DNA from: CAZONU01 sp965370045
GTDB lineage: Bacteria; Planctomycetota; SZUA-567; JAKLDR01
DNA length: 38,883 nucleotides
Assembly (NCBI GenBank): GCA_965370045.1
Contig: CBDUSI010000033.1
Coordinates: forward strand, 1 to 38,883
Direction: 5' to 3'
In this document: positions 10,178 to 18,524 of the stretch, in pieces
How positions within the stretch are numbered: position 1 is the first letter of the stretch
Layout: each line of letters starts with the position of its first letter
Program-made: the position numbers and the translations under genes
The notes under the pieces: generated by a model
The model's input: only the letters and a program-made list of their open reading frames with translations
Told to the model about the DNA's origin: nothing
Database searches by the model: none

Positions 10178-12262
10178 ATGCGTCGAACCATGTTCGCGGC
10201 CCTGGTGCTGGGAGGCGCTCTCTCGGCGGCTTCGCTGCCGGCCGCCGCCGGAGAGAAGATCAAGCTGCTGACCAGCTTCGAGAAGGACGAGGTCCTCAAG
10301 TGGGACCTGGGCAAGAAGTGGTCCTACGTTGAGCAGGACGGAGTGCTGGTCACCAGGAAGGCCATCGAGTTCAAGAAGATTGGCTGGATCAAGGGCGAGG
10401 GCTTCCCACGCGGCGTCGGCAAGGGCGACGCTTCGAATGGCGAGTGGGCCTTCTTCCGGCGTTTCAGTGACAAGAAGGTGCGCTGGTACCTCAAGTCCGG
10501 CAAGACCCATGAGGAAATCCTCCACTCGAACGGTACCGTCTTCAAGACGTTCGGTTTCTTCCGGAAGTGCTTTCCCTCCGACTGGTCGGGCTACGACCGG
10601 CTGCGCATTGACGTGAAGAGCACGAAGGTCCCGGCGCTCGTCGACCTCATGGTCGAGGATGAGATGATCTCCCCGCCCGTCTGGCGGCAGTACCGGGTGC
10701 CCGCCGGGAAATGGGTGACGGTGGAGTTTGACCTCAAGGGGGCCTCGGGGCTGCGGGAGATCAGGCTCTCGAAGGAGGCCGCCAAGCGGCTGGGGACGGA
10801 GGTCATCAAGGGACGGCTCCTGAACCCGGCCAAAATGGGGAACCTCCGGCTGCGGGTCCGCCAGACCAAAGCCGCGACTACCCTGCTCGTCGACAACATC
10901 CGCCTGCTCGCGCCGGGCGCCAGGGATACTTCCAGGCTGGAGGTGCTCGCGGATAAGAGCCCGCTGCCCGTCCCGCAGGAGCTTCCTTTCGTGAAGGAGC
11001 CGCGGAAGCCATCGCGGGCACCGGGGGGGCGCAACTGGAAGCCCATCAAGGGAGAGAAGCCCGTCAAGGCCGGCCTCAAGAAGTGCGGCGCCTTCGGAAT
11101 GATGAACCTGCCCCGGGGGGTGGCCGTGGCCGACAACGACCGCATCCTCTTCATCGGCTCCGTCGGTCGCGTGCAAGCCGCCCAGACGGTGGACGGCGGC
11201 AAGACCTGGACGGCCCTGGGCGGCGGCAAGCCGGACTCTCAGACCCGTTGCCAGCACAGCGCCAACGCCCCCGGCAACGGCGCCTGGGGCGACGGGGAGA
11301 ACGGCTACGTCGTCTACACGGCGCGTTGCGGCGGGGCCAGTACGCCGGTCGATATGTACTTCCGGCAGGTGAAGTTCGACGGCACGGGCTGGAAGCTGGG
11401 TGAGCCGCGACTGCTGGACATCGCCGTGCGTCATTGCCCGGAGCACAAAGTGCGCGGCATCACCCTGCCGAACGGGCGTCTGTGGGCCGTGTGGATGCAC
11501 CACGACCGTTTCCGCAGGAATTACCTGCGCGGCCGCTATTCGGACGACGGGGGGCAGACCTGGCGGAGCCCGGATTCCAATTGCCTGCGCATGATCGAGC
11601 GGCGCAAGAACAAGAAAGCGCTGCCGCTCGGCGTAACCTGGTGGCAGGAGAATCCCGGCGGGTGGAGCTCTCCGGCGAAGGGTCGGTCCGGCTGGCTGGG
11701 CACCTCCTTCCACCCGCACGCCAACTTCACGCTGGTCCGCTACGGGAAGACGATAGACTGCCTTTACGGAACGGGGACCGTGGCGCAGTGGACCTGGTTC
11801 GACACCAAGAAAGGCGCCTGGACCAAATCGGTCCTCGTCGCTGGGAAGTGCCGGGGACCGGGGACCGCCGTGACGCTCGGCAAGGACACCGTCTATGCTT
11901 CGCTCTTCCGAAACAAGGCAGTCGTCCGGTTGAACGGCGGCAAGTGGGTGCAGGACACGCCGCCGGGCTATCCCGGCGGCGGCGTTCTTTCGCTGGCCGG
12001 GAAGACGCTCTTCTGCTTCTGGAAGGAGGACAAGGCGGGCAAGGCCGGCGAGACGCTCATCAGGATGTCGAAGAAGCCGGTGGGTGGCAAGTGGTCGGCG
12101 GCGGTGACCCTCGCGGAGGAGGAGCAGAAGATCCAGGGCATCAGCGCGCCGGCCTACGCGCCCAAGAACTTCGCCCCGGTCTTCTGGGGGCCGAAGAAGG
12201 GCTGGGTCAAGTTCCTGCGGATTCCGGTCAAGGGCGGTGATCGGCCCGCCGACGGGAGCTGA
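10178..12262 (+). CDS. Secreted CBM-like + sialidase-fold (BNR) protein, paralogue 3
   Basis: The product is 694 aa from the ATG at 10178, which has GGGAGG 7 nt upstream; another in-frame ATG at 10172 is too close to it. A signal peptide ends near LPAAAGEK. The CBM-like domain (DWSGYDRLRIDVKS ... LLVDNIRLL) and propeller match the genes at 3425 and 5482. Asp boxes lie near 338 (TVDGGKTWTAL) and 454 (YSDDGGQTWRS), and HCPEH at about 419-423. It is closer to paralogue 1 than to paralogue 2 in the C-GG-xSTPxD and HCPEHK segments. It is the last gene of the GntR-led cluster; no strong intrinsic terminator is visible after it. Confidence 0.75.
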   Translation: MRRTMFAALVLGGALSAASLPAAAGEKIKLLTSFEKDEVLKWDLGKKWSYVEQDGVLVTRKAIEFKKIGWIKGEGFPRGVGKGDASNGEWAFFRRFSDKKVRWYLKSGKTHEEILHSNGTVFKTFGFFRKCFPSDWSGYDRLRIDVKSTKVPALVDLMVEDEMISPPVWRQYRVPAGKWVTVEFDLKGASGLREIRLSKEAAKRLGTEVIKGRLLNPAKMGNLRLRVRQTKAATTLLVDNIRLLAPGARDTSRLEVLADKSPLPVPQELPFVKEPRKPSRAPGGRNWKPIKGEKPVKAGLKKCGAFGMMNLPRGVAVADNDRILFIGSVGRVQAAQTVDGGKTWTALGGGKPDSQTRCQHSANAPGNGAWGDGENGYVVYTARCGGASTPVDMYFRQVKFDGTGWKLGEPRLLDIAVRHCPEHKVRGITLPNGRLWAVWMHHDRFRRNYLRGRYSDDGGQTWRSPDSNCLRMIERRKNKKALPLGVTWWQENPGGWSSPAKGRSGWLGTSFHPHANFTLVRYGKTIDCLYGTGTVAQWTWFDTKKGAWTKSVLVAGKCRGPGTAVTLGKDTVYASLFRNKAVVRLNGGKWVQDTPPGYPGGGVLSLAGKTLFCFWKEDKAGKAGETLIRMSKKPVGGKWSAAVTLAEEEQKIQGISAPAYAPKNFAPVFWGPKKGWVKFLRIPVKGGDRPADGS

Positions 12263-12686
12263 TGGGTTTTCGGCAAGTGGCTGTCAAGAGGCGGCTTTAG
12301 AAAAATACGACGTGTAACCCTCGTGTGCGCAAGGTGTTGCGCGTACGCGCTCCGGAATGTTGGCCCTAACTCCTCCAGCGGCGCTATAATACGGGCAAGG
12401 AGCAGGTCTGGTGAGGCCCTCGTGCGGGACCCCGACCCGGATCTGGTGAGTGACATCATGTTGCGGTTGAAATTTCTCAGGCTTCCGACCATCACAGCGC
12501 CGTCCGCGGGGAGCACGGGCGGCGTCTTTGAGGGCCGGCCGCCCTAGAGCATATCCCACCGGTCTCAGTCTAATCTGTTGATTCACAAACCGGGAGAGGC
12601 TCCCGGGGTGCGGCATTGTGCGCCGCGGGGCCTTATCCATTGAGTAAGGGAGGGCGTCCCTCCGTGAGGGCGGACGTTCGGACATC
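12263..12686 (+). other. 424-bp non-coding stretch with promoter and structured leader
   Basis: No credible gene lies here; a 74-codon open frame at 12323-12547 lacks protein-like composition. A perfect TATAAT sits at 12385-12390 with a poor -35 (TTGGCC at 12360-12365, spacer 19). If used, it would give the ABC transporter downstream a leader of about 290 nt. The last 100 nt hold several hairpins: CCGGGAG/CTCCCGG (12590-12606), GCGGC/GCCGC (12610-12626), CCTTA/TAAGG (12631-12649), and two mutually exclusive stems at 12649-12670. Function unknown. Confidence 0.45.
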
Positions 12687-14948
12687 ATGGCTTTCCACAA
12701 AGATAACAGGGACGATCCGCGCGGCAGGCTGCCCGCCGGGCTGCGCGCGGCGCTGGTGCGGGATGGTCTGGCTGTCGATGAGTTGCGCGAAGCGGCCGCC
12801 GCCGACCTGCTGCCCGATGGCAGGTTCGGCGAGGAGTGGCTGCTGGTCATCGGCCGGCGGGTGCTGGTTTACACGGGAGAGAAAGACGCGTGGGGCCTTC
12901 GCGAGGCGCTGCCGCTCGAATCCGCGGCGGGCGCGAAGGTGGAAACACTTACCTGCGGGGGCGAGCTGACGGTCGATTCCGGCGGCCTGCCCCGGAGGCT
13001 GGTGGTCTTCAGCGCCGCGCGCCTGGAGGAGTTCGCGGCGTTGGCCCCGCGGCTGGCGGCGCTGGCCGAGGGGCGCGAGGCGCATCTTGAGGACTCAGCA
13101 AGTTCGGAGCTCGGCGGGCGCTGCGCGGACTGCGGCCGGGCGCTCGAGCCGGGCACGCAGGTCTGCCCGCACTGCACGGGGAAGGGCCGGGTGCTCTGGC
13201 GGCTGGTGGGGTTGACCCTGCCCTACAGGCGCACCGTGGGGGCCATCGTGGGGATGCTGCTGGTCGGGGTGGCCATCGGGCTGGTGCCGCCCTACCTGGT
13301 GCGCGTCCTGATCGACGGCGTGCTGACGGGCGGAGCGCATCCCGAGTGGCTGCTGCCGCTGGTCGCGACTATCTTCGTGCTGCACGCCGCGCGGGCCGGG
13401 ATCAATATGCTCCACGGGCGCCTGGCGGTGCTGGTCGGCTCGCGGCTGACCACCGACCTGCGCCGCCGGCTGTTCGCCCACCTGACCGGGCTGTCGGTTA
13501 GATTCTTCGACCGCATCCAGGTGGGGCGGCTGATGACCCGCGTGGCCCAGGATACCGAGGAGCTGCACGTCTTCATCGCCCAGGCGCTGGGCGGGTTCCT
13601 GGTTCCGGTGGTGATGGCCGCGGGCATCATCGCGATGCTCTTCTACATGAACGCGGCGCTGGCCCTTTACGTCCTGGCGCCGCTGCCGCTGGTGGCCCTG
13701 GCCACCTACTTCTTCTGGAAGTCGGTGACCCCCCGGCACGAGCGCTACTGGACGACCCGCTCGCGGGTCAACTCCTTTCTGAACACCTGCTTCTCGGGCA
13801 TCCGGGTGGTCAAGGCCTTCGGGCAGGAGGGGCGCGAGCAGAAGCGCTTCGGTGAGCACAACGACTCGCTGCGCGGCGCGCGGGTCTCAGTCGACCAGGT
13901 CTGGGCGGTCTTCTTCCCGGGGGTGATCCTGGCCTTCCAGGCCAGCGGCCTGTTGGTCTGGTACTTCGGCGGCGGGCGGGTGCTCGGCGGCGAGATAACC
14001 CTGGGCACGCTGATGGCCTTCCTGGGCTACCTGGCCATGCTCCACGGGCCGCTCTCGGTCCTGAGCCAGGTGGGCCAGTGGCTGACGCGCTCGCTGACCA
14101 GCGCCCAGCGGGTCTTCGAGATGCTCGACCGCCGCCCGCAGATAGTCGAGCCCCGCGAGCCCGCGCCGCTGGGCGCCTTCCGCGGCGAGATCGAGTTCCA
14201 GGGGGTCACCTTCGGCTACCTGCCCAACCGGCCGGTGATAAGCGACATCTCGTTCAAGATTCGCCCCGGCGAGGTGGTCGGCGTGGTGGGCCGGAGCGGC
14301 GCGGGCAAGACCACGCTGGCGGGCCTGACCGCGCGGTTCTACGATCCGCAAGAGGGCCGGGTGCTGCTCGACGGCCGCGACGTCAGGAGCATGGCCTCGG
14401 CGGACCTCCGGCGGCACGTGGGCCTGGTGCTCCAGGAGCCCTTCATCTTCCGGGGCTCCATCGCCGAGAACGTCGGCTACGGCAAGCCCGGCGCGGGGCG
14501 CGAAGCGGTGCTGCGGGCGGCGACGGCGGCCGACTGTCACGAGTTCGTATCGCGGATGCCGCTGGGCTACGACAGCCAGGTCGGCGAGCGCGGGGCGGGA
14601 CTCTCGGGTGGCGAGAAGCAGCGCGTTTCCATAGCCCGGGCCATTCTCCATGATCCCGAGGTGCTGATCCTCGACGAGGCTACGAGCTCTCTGGACACCG
14701 AGGCCGAGCGGGTCATCCACGAGTCGCTGGGCCGGCTGGTCGAGGGGCGGACGACCATCATCATCGCCCACCGCCTGGTCACGCTGCGGGGCTGCGACCG
14801 CATCCTGGTCATGGACCGCGGGCGGCTGGTCGAGGAGGGGGCTCACGAGGAACTCATGGCCGTCCCCGGCGGGGTCTACCGCAGGCTGGTCGAGAGCCAG
14901 CAGCGGGTTCCCCGAGAACGAAGGAAGAACCCGGTCAACGCCGCCTGA
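12687..14948 (+). CDS. ABC exporter (fused TMD-NBD) with zinc-ribbon N-terminus, cyanophycin-associated type
   Basis: This is a 753-aa half-transporter that should dimerise in the inner membrane. Residues 1-165 are an unusual soluble extension ending in a zinc-ribbon pattern (C146-C149, C160-C163: CADC...CPHC). Six membrane helices follow (about 175-465). The ATPase domain has Walker A GRSGAGKTT near 535, LSGGE signature near 639, Walker B VLILDEATS near 657 and an H-loop IIAHR near 691. The next gene encodes a DUF1854 protein; this transporter/DUF1854 pair is annotated in public databases as cyanophycin metabolism-associated. No cyanophycin synthetase or cyanophycinase is in the window, so that role is by family only. 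No good Shine-Dalgarno precedes the ATG; a hairpin lies directly upstream. Confidence 0.85.
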   Translation: MAFHKDNRDDPRGRLPAGLRAALVRDGLAVDELREAAAADLLPDGRFGEEWLLVIGRRVLVYTGEKDAWGLREALPLESAAGAKVETLTCGGELTVDSGGLPRRLVVFSAARLEEFAALAPRLAALAEGREAHLEDSASSELGGRCADCGRALEPGTQVCPHCTGKGRVLWRLVGLTLPYRRTVGAIVGMLLVGVAIGLVPPYLVRVLIDGVLTGGAHPEWLLPLVATIFVLHAARAGINMLHGRLAVLVGSRLTTDLRRRLFAHLTGLSVRFFDRIQVGRLMTRVAQDTEELHVFIAQALGGFLVPVVMAAGIIAMLFYMNAALALYVLAPLPLVALATYFFWKSVTPRHERYWTTRSRVNSFLNTCFSGIRVVKAFGQEGREQKRFGEHNDSLRGARVSVDQVWAVFFPGVILAFQASGLLVWYFGGGRVLGGEITLGTLMAFLGYLAMLHGPLSVLSQVGQWLTRSLTSAQRVFEMLDRRPQIVEPREPAPLGAFRGEIEFQGVTFGYLPNRPVISDISFKIRPGEVVGVVGRSGAGKTTLAGLTARFYDPQEGRVLLDGRDVRSMASADLRRHVGLVLQEPFIFRGSIAENVGYGKPGAGREAVLRAATAADCHEFVSRMPLGYDSQVGERGAGLSGGEKQRVSIARAILHDPEVLILDEATSSLDTEAERVIHESLGRLVEGRTTIIIAHRLVTLRGCDRILVMDRGRLVEEGAHEELMAVPGGVYRRLVESQQRVPRERRKNPVNAA

Positions 14949-14972
14949 AGAGCGGCGCGAAGGAGATCTGTC

Positions 14973-15521
14973 ATGTGTGCTGACCAGAGACATGTCGAAA
15001 GCCTGCTGCCCCGGGAGGGCGAACTGCGCGAGCTGCCGCTTGGCAGGACCAAGCTCAGCTCTTCTCCCAGCGGCCAGCTTCGCCTGACCATCGAGGGGAA
15101 ATACTCATTTCGTGCCGTGCGCCTGGTGCGCTGCTTTCCGGTGAGCGACCCCGACAGGTACGTGTCCGTGCGCTGCGCTCTGGGCGAAGGCTCCCCGGAA
15201 ATCGGGGTGATTCGCGCCATCGAGGAGCTTGCGCCGGCCACGCGGCGGGCCGCCGAGGAGCATCTGGCCGGCTCGTGCCTGCTGCCCAACATCCGTGACG
15301 TGGCCGGCCTCAAGCGCGACTTCGGCTTTCTGTATTGGCGGGCGGACACCGACCGCGGCGAGCGGGAGTTCGCCACCCGCGACTCCCAGGAGGGGGTGAC
15401 CCGCCTGCCCGGCGGCGGCGCGGTGATAACCGACACCGACGAGTGCCGCTACCGGCTGCCGGCGCCGGCGAGGCTCAGCCGGGCGACGCGCTCGCTCCTG
15501 GCCCGCTACGTGTTCCTGTAG
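14973..15521 (+). CDS. DUF1854 family protein, partner of the ABC exporter
   Basis: This 182-aa soluble protein starts at ATG 14973 after a strong AAGGAG site and lies 24 bp behind the transporter gene. Family features are the segment EIGVIRAIEELAPATRRAAEE and the late part, from about residue 100, with RDVAGLKRDFGFLYWRADTD and a C-terminal DTDECRYRLP. DUF1854 proteins are known as neighbours of, or fusions to, cyanophycin-associated ABC transporters; their biochemical role is not established. No signal peptide or membrane helix is visible, so it probably works at the cytoplasmic face of the transporter. It is co-transcribed with the transporter and is followed by a terminator hairpin. Confidence 0.75.
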   Translation: MCADQRHVESLLPREGELRELPLGRTKLSSSPSGQLRLTIEGKYSFRAVRLVRCFPVSDPDRYVSVRCALGEGSPEIGVIRAIEELAPATRRAAEEHLAGSCLLPNIRDVAGLKRDFGFLYWRADTDRGEREFATRDSQEGVTRLPGGGAVITDTDECRYRLPAPARLSRATRSLLARYVFL

Positions 15522-15534
15522 GCGCACAAATGAA

Positions 15535-15562
15535 CCGGGCGGCGGATTTCTCCGCCGCCCGG
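15535..15562. terminator. Strong hairpin between convergent genes
   Basis: A perfect 12-bp GC-rich stem (15535-15546 with 15551-15562) encloses a TTTC loop. It lies between the DUF1854 gene on the plus strand and the STAS gene on the minus strand. It can serve as a terminator in both directions, although no long U-tract follows on either side. Confidence 0.7.
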
Positions 15563-15590
15563 GCATTTCTGTGGGTGATTCGCGCCCGGT

Positions 15591-15965
15591 TCAGGCCTTG
15601 AAGAGCTCCAGGGCCTCCTCCAGGGTGGGGACCGAGGTGATCACCTCGGTCAGGCCGCTGAGTTCCAGGGCGCGCTGCGCGGGGGTGGTCGCCCCGCAGA
15701 CCACGAACTTGCCCTTGGCCTGCTTGAACTGCGCGTTGTAGAAGCCGACCAGCGCGACCACGTAGCTGGTCATGCGCGTCACTCGTGAGACGTCCAGCAC
15801 GACCCTGGGCTGGGGCCCCTTGTTGAGCACCTCGTCCATGACCATCTTGAAGTCGTCGATCTCCTGGACTTCGAGGTCTCCGCTCATGGCCACGACGCTC
15901 ACGTCGTCGTGCTCGGTGGTCTCCAGCTGCATCGCCGACATTTCTTTGCGTTCCTCTTTGGCCAT
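15591..15965 (-). CDS. STAS-domain protein (anti-anti-sigma factor type)
   Basis: A 124-aa single STAS domain (core about residues 12-122, starting MQLETTEHDDVSVVAMSGDL). The position of the regulatory Ser loop, usually D-S-S-G, reads RVTRMTSYVV, so T66/S67 could be phosphorylated but the usual Asp and Gly are missing. Such proteins bind anti-sigma kinases (partner switching) or act in larger signalling complexes. No kinase or sigma factor partner is nearby. Two starts are possible: the ATG at 15965, with AGGAGG 14 nt upstream overlapping the end of pnp, or the ATG at 15941, which has GAGGAA at a better 9-nt spacing and would give 116 aa. It lies 18 bp downstream of pnp and is probably in its transcript. 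Confidence 0.8.
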   Translation of the reverse strand: MAKEERKEMSAMQLETTEHDDVSVVAMSGDLEVQEIDDFKMVMDEVLNKGPQPRVVLDVSRVTRMTSYVVALVGFYNAQFKQAKGKFVVCGATTPAQRALELSGLTEVITSVPTLEEALELFKA

Positions 15966-15983
15966 GCGCTCGCCTTGCGCCTC

Positions 15984-18191
15984 CTAGCGCCGTTCGCGAC
16001 CCCCGCCGCGCCCCCCGCGCTCTGGGCGCCGGTCACCGCCGCGCCCGCCGCCGCGCCCGCGATCCGGGCCGCCCGGGGGTTTTGAGCCTTCCGCACCTTC
16101 CGGCGGGGCCTCGATGAGAATCTTGCGGCTGAGGCGCAGCTTGCCGGTCTTGTCGTCAACCTCGATGAGCTTGACCTCGACCTCGTCGCCGATGTTGAGG
16201 TGGTCGCCGATGTGCTTGACGTAGCCGTGGTCGTACTCGGAGATGTGCAGGAGGCCGTCGGTGCCGGGCATGATCTCCACGAAGGCTCCGAAGTCCTTGA
16301 TGCCCCGCACCTTGCCCTTGTAGACCTTGCCCACTTCGGGGCTGGCGGTGAGCGCCTCGACGATTGCCTTGGCGGCCTCGGCCTCCTCGGTGGTGGCGCC
16401 GGCGATCTGCACGAGGCCATCGTCGTCGACGTTGACCTCGGCGCCGGTCTGTTCCTCGATGCCGCGGATGGTGGAGCCCCCCGGGCCTATGATCTTGCCG
16501 ATCTTCTCCGGGTCGATCTTGACGGTGAGTATCTTGGGTGCCAGGGGGTTGATGTCCGAGCGCGGGCTCGACAGACTCTCGTCCATCTTGCTGAGGATGT
16601 GCAACCGGCCCTCGCGGGCCTGGCCCAGCGCGCGCGCGAGCAAGTCCGCGTCCAACCCGTCCTTGAGCTTGATGTCCATCTGCAGGGCGGTGATGCCCTC
16701 GGCGGTGCCGGCCACCTTGAAGTCCATGTCCCCGAAGTGGTCCTCGTCGCCGAGGATGTCGCTGAGTATGACCGTCTTATCGCCATCGGATATCAGGCCC
16801 ATGGCGATGCCCGCCACCGGCGCCTTGATGGGCACGCCCGCGTCCATGAGGCTCAGCGCCCCGCCGCAGACCGTGGCCATGGAGCTGGAGCCGTTGGACT
16901 CCAGCACGTCCGAAGTGACGCGTATGGTGTAGGGCCAGGTATCGTCCTGGGGAAGCACCGGCTGCAGCGCCCGCCGGGCGAGCATGCCGTGGCCGATCTC
17001 CCGGCGGCTGGGTCCCCGCGGCATGCGCACTTCGCCCACGCAGAAGCTGGGGAAGGTGTAGTGCAGCAGGAAGTCCATCTCGAACTCCTGGTGCAGAGCT
17101 TCGACCATCTGCTTGTCGCCGGCGGTGCCCAGCGTGGTGGTGACCAGCGCCTGGGTCTCGCCGCGAGTGAACAGCGCCGAGCCGTGCACCCGGGGCAGGA
17201 AGGCCACCTCGCTGCTGATCGGCCGGATCTCGTCGGACTTGCGCCCGTCGCAGCGCCGGCCGGTCTCGATGATGTCCTTGCGCATGGCCACCTTCTGGAT
17301 CTCGTCGAAAGCCTTGCGCACCTGGCTCTTGGTGGGAGCGGCAGGATTGGAGTCGTCGACGTTTGCCTCGACGGCCTCCTTGCAGACCGCCTTGAGGGCG
17401 TCCTTGCGCACCATCTTGTCGGTCTCGCGGCAGGCGGTGGCGACCTTTTCCAGGTATTGGGGTGTCAGCTTTTCGAGCAGCGACTTGTCCGGCGGCTCGA
17501 TGGTCGGCTTCTGGACGCCGGTCTTCTCGGCCAGCTCCTTCTGCATCAGGCAGAGCTCCCGGCAGACCTCGCCGGCCTTGACCAGGGCTTCGACCAGCAC
17601 ATCCTCGCCGACCTCCTTGGCGCCGGCCTCGACCATCACCAGGCTATTGGTGGTGCCGGCCACGACCAGGTCGAGGTCGCCCTCATCGCGCTGGGCGTGG
17701 GTGGGGTTGATCACCAGTTCGCCGCCGACGCGGCCGATGCGCACCGCGCCGAAGGGCCCCAGGAAGGGCAGGGGGCTGACGGCCAGAGCCGCCGAACCCG
17801 CCACCATGGCCAGGACGTCGGGGTCGTACTGGTCGTCGGCGCTGAGGGTCATTGCGGTGATCAGGATGTCCCGGGTGTAACCCTCGGGCCACAGCGGCCG
17901 GGTGGGCCGGTCGATCATCCGCATGGTCAGGATTTCCTTGTCGGTGGGCCGGCCCTCGCGCTTGTAGAAGCGCCCCCCGAAGATCTTGCCCGCCGAGAAT
18001 CCCTTCTCGCGGTAGTCCACGGTCAGCGGAAAGAAGTCGATGCCCTCGCGGGGCTCGGCGTCCGCGACCGCGGCGAAGACCACGGTGTCTCCGCAGCGGA
18101 CCAGGGCCGCTCCGGCGGCCTGCTTGGCGAGGTGCCCGGTCTCGATGGTGAGCTTCCGGCCGCCAATTTCTCTTTCAACGGTAAATGCCAA
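15984..18191 (-). CDS. pnp: Polyribonucleotide nucleotidyltransferase (PNPase)
   Basis: PNPase is a 3'-5' phosphorolytic exoribonuclease of mRNA decay. This 735-aa protein has the full layout: a first RNase PH-like domain, a helical linker, a second RNase PH domain with RREIGHG and the catalytic block GDMDFKVAG...ALQMDIK (about 484-502, the two Asp of the active site), a KH domain (IGKIIGPGGSTIRGIEEQTG, about 562 on), and an S1 domain (about 620-700). The tail from about 705 is rich in Arg and Gly (RGRGGGRGG and similar), like RNA-binding RGG tails. The residue after EIGHG is Met where Arg is usual in the E. coli enzyme. It follows rpsO by 63 bp, the classical arrangement. Confidence 0.97.
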   Translation of the reverse strand: MAFTVEREIGGRKLTIETGHLAKQAAGAALVRCGDTVVFAAVADAEPREGIDFFPLTVDYREKGFSAGKIFGGRFYKREGRPTDKEILTMRMIDRPTRPLWPEGYTRDILITAMTLSADDQYDPDVLAMVAGSAALAVSPLPFLGPFGAVRIGRVGGELVINPTHAQRDEGDLDLVVAGTTNSLVMVEAGAKEVGEDVLVEALVKAGEVCRELCLMQKELAEKTGVQKPTIEPPDKSLLEKLTPQYLEKVATACRETDKMVRKDALKAVCKEAVEANVDDSNPAAPTKSQVRKAFDEIQKVAMRKDIIETGRRCDGRKSDEIRPISSEVAFLPRVHGSALFTRGETQALVTTTLGTAGDKQMVEALHQEFEMDFLLHYTFPSFCVGEVRMPRGPSRREIGHGMLARRALQPVLPQDDTWPYTIRVTSDVLESNGSSSMATVCGGALSLMDAGVPIKAPVAGIAMGLISDGDKTVILSDILGDEDHFGDMDFKVAGTAEGITALQMDIKLKDGLDADLLARALGQAREGRLHILSKMDESLSSPRSDINPLAPKILTVKIDPEKIGKIIGPGGSTIRGIEEQTGAEVNVDDDGLVQIAGATTEEAEAAKAIVEALTASPEVGKVYKGKVRGIKDFGAFVEIMPGTDGLLHISEYDHGYVKHIGDHLNIGDEVEVKLIEVDDKTGKLRLSRKILIEAPPEGAEGSKPPGGPDRGRGGGRGGDRRPERGGRGGGRERR

Positions 18192-18230
18192 AATGTAACT
18201 CCTTCTGTGTTGGCGCAGGTGCTTTGTTCC

Positions 18231-18247
18231 GGCCGGACGATCCGGCC
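18231..18247 (-). promoter_or_regulatory. Hairpin in the rpsO-pnp spacer
   Basis: GGCCGGA (18231-18237) and TCCGGCC (18241-18247) form a perfect 7-bp stem with a 3-nt loop in the 63-bp gap. In other bacteria this spacer holds a partial terminator and RNase III sites for pnp autocontrol. The hairpin is seen; its role here is inferred. Confidence 0.5.
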
Positions 18248-18254
18248 CGGGACG

Positions 18255-18524
18255 TTACTTGCGCAGCTTGAGCCTTGCGATGAGCTTCTTGTAGCGGTCG
18301 TAGTCGGTGTTGCGCAGATACTTAAGCAGCCGGTTGCGCCGGCTGACCATCAGGATCAGGCCGCGCCGGGAGTGGTGGTCCTTCTTGTGCATCTCGAAAT
18401 GCGCGGTGAGGTCGTTGATGCGTTCGGTGATCATTGCCACCTGCACATCGGCCGACCCGGTGTCCTTGGGGTTGATCCGGCTTTCCTCGACGACTTGCTT
18501 TCTGCGTTCCTTGGTGACTGCCAT
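18255..18524 (-). CDS. rpsO: 30S ribosomal protein S15
   Basis: S15 binds the central domain of 16S rRNA early in 30S assembly. The 89-aa length is exactly usual. Diagnostic segments are DTGSADVQVAMITERINDLT, HKKDHHSRRGL and SRRNRLLKYLRNTD. AAGGAG lies 10 nt before the ATG. It is the first gene of a minus-strand rpsO-pnp-STAS unit with a good promoter about 240 nt upstream. S15 usually represses its own translation by binding its mRNA leader, and the long leader here would allow that. Confidence 0.98.
   Translation of the reverse strand: MAVTKERRKQVVEESRINPKDTGSADVQVAMITERINDLTAHFEMHKKDHHSRRGLILMVSRRNRLLKYLRNTDYDRYKKLIARLKLRK

Noticed and set aside
9821..11719. 632-codon minus-strand frame across the third sialidase-fold gene
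   Set aside because: Antisense of a clear signal-peptide-bearing gene, with repetitive non-protein-like composition.
12323..12547. 74-codon frame in the leader before the ABC exporter
   Set aside because: No ribosome-binding site, low-information composition, and the stretch is better explained as promoter plus leader.
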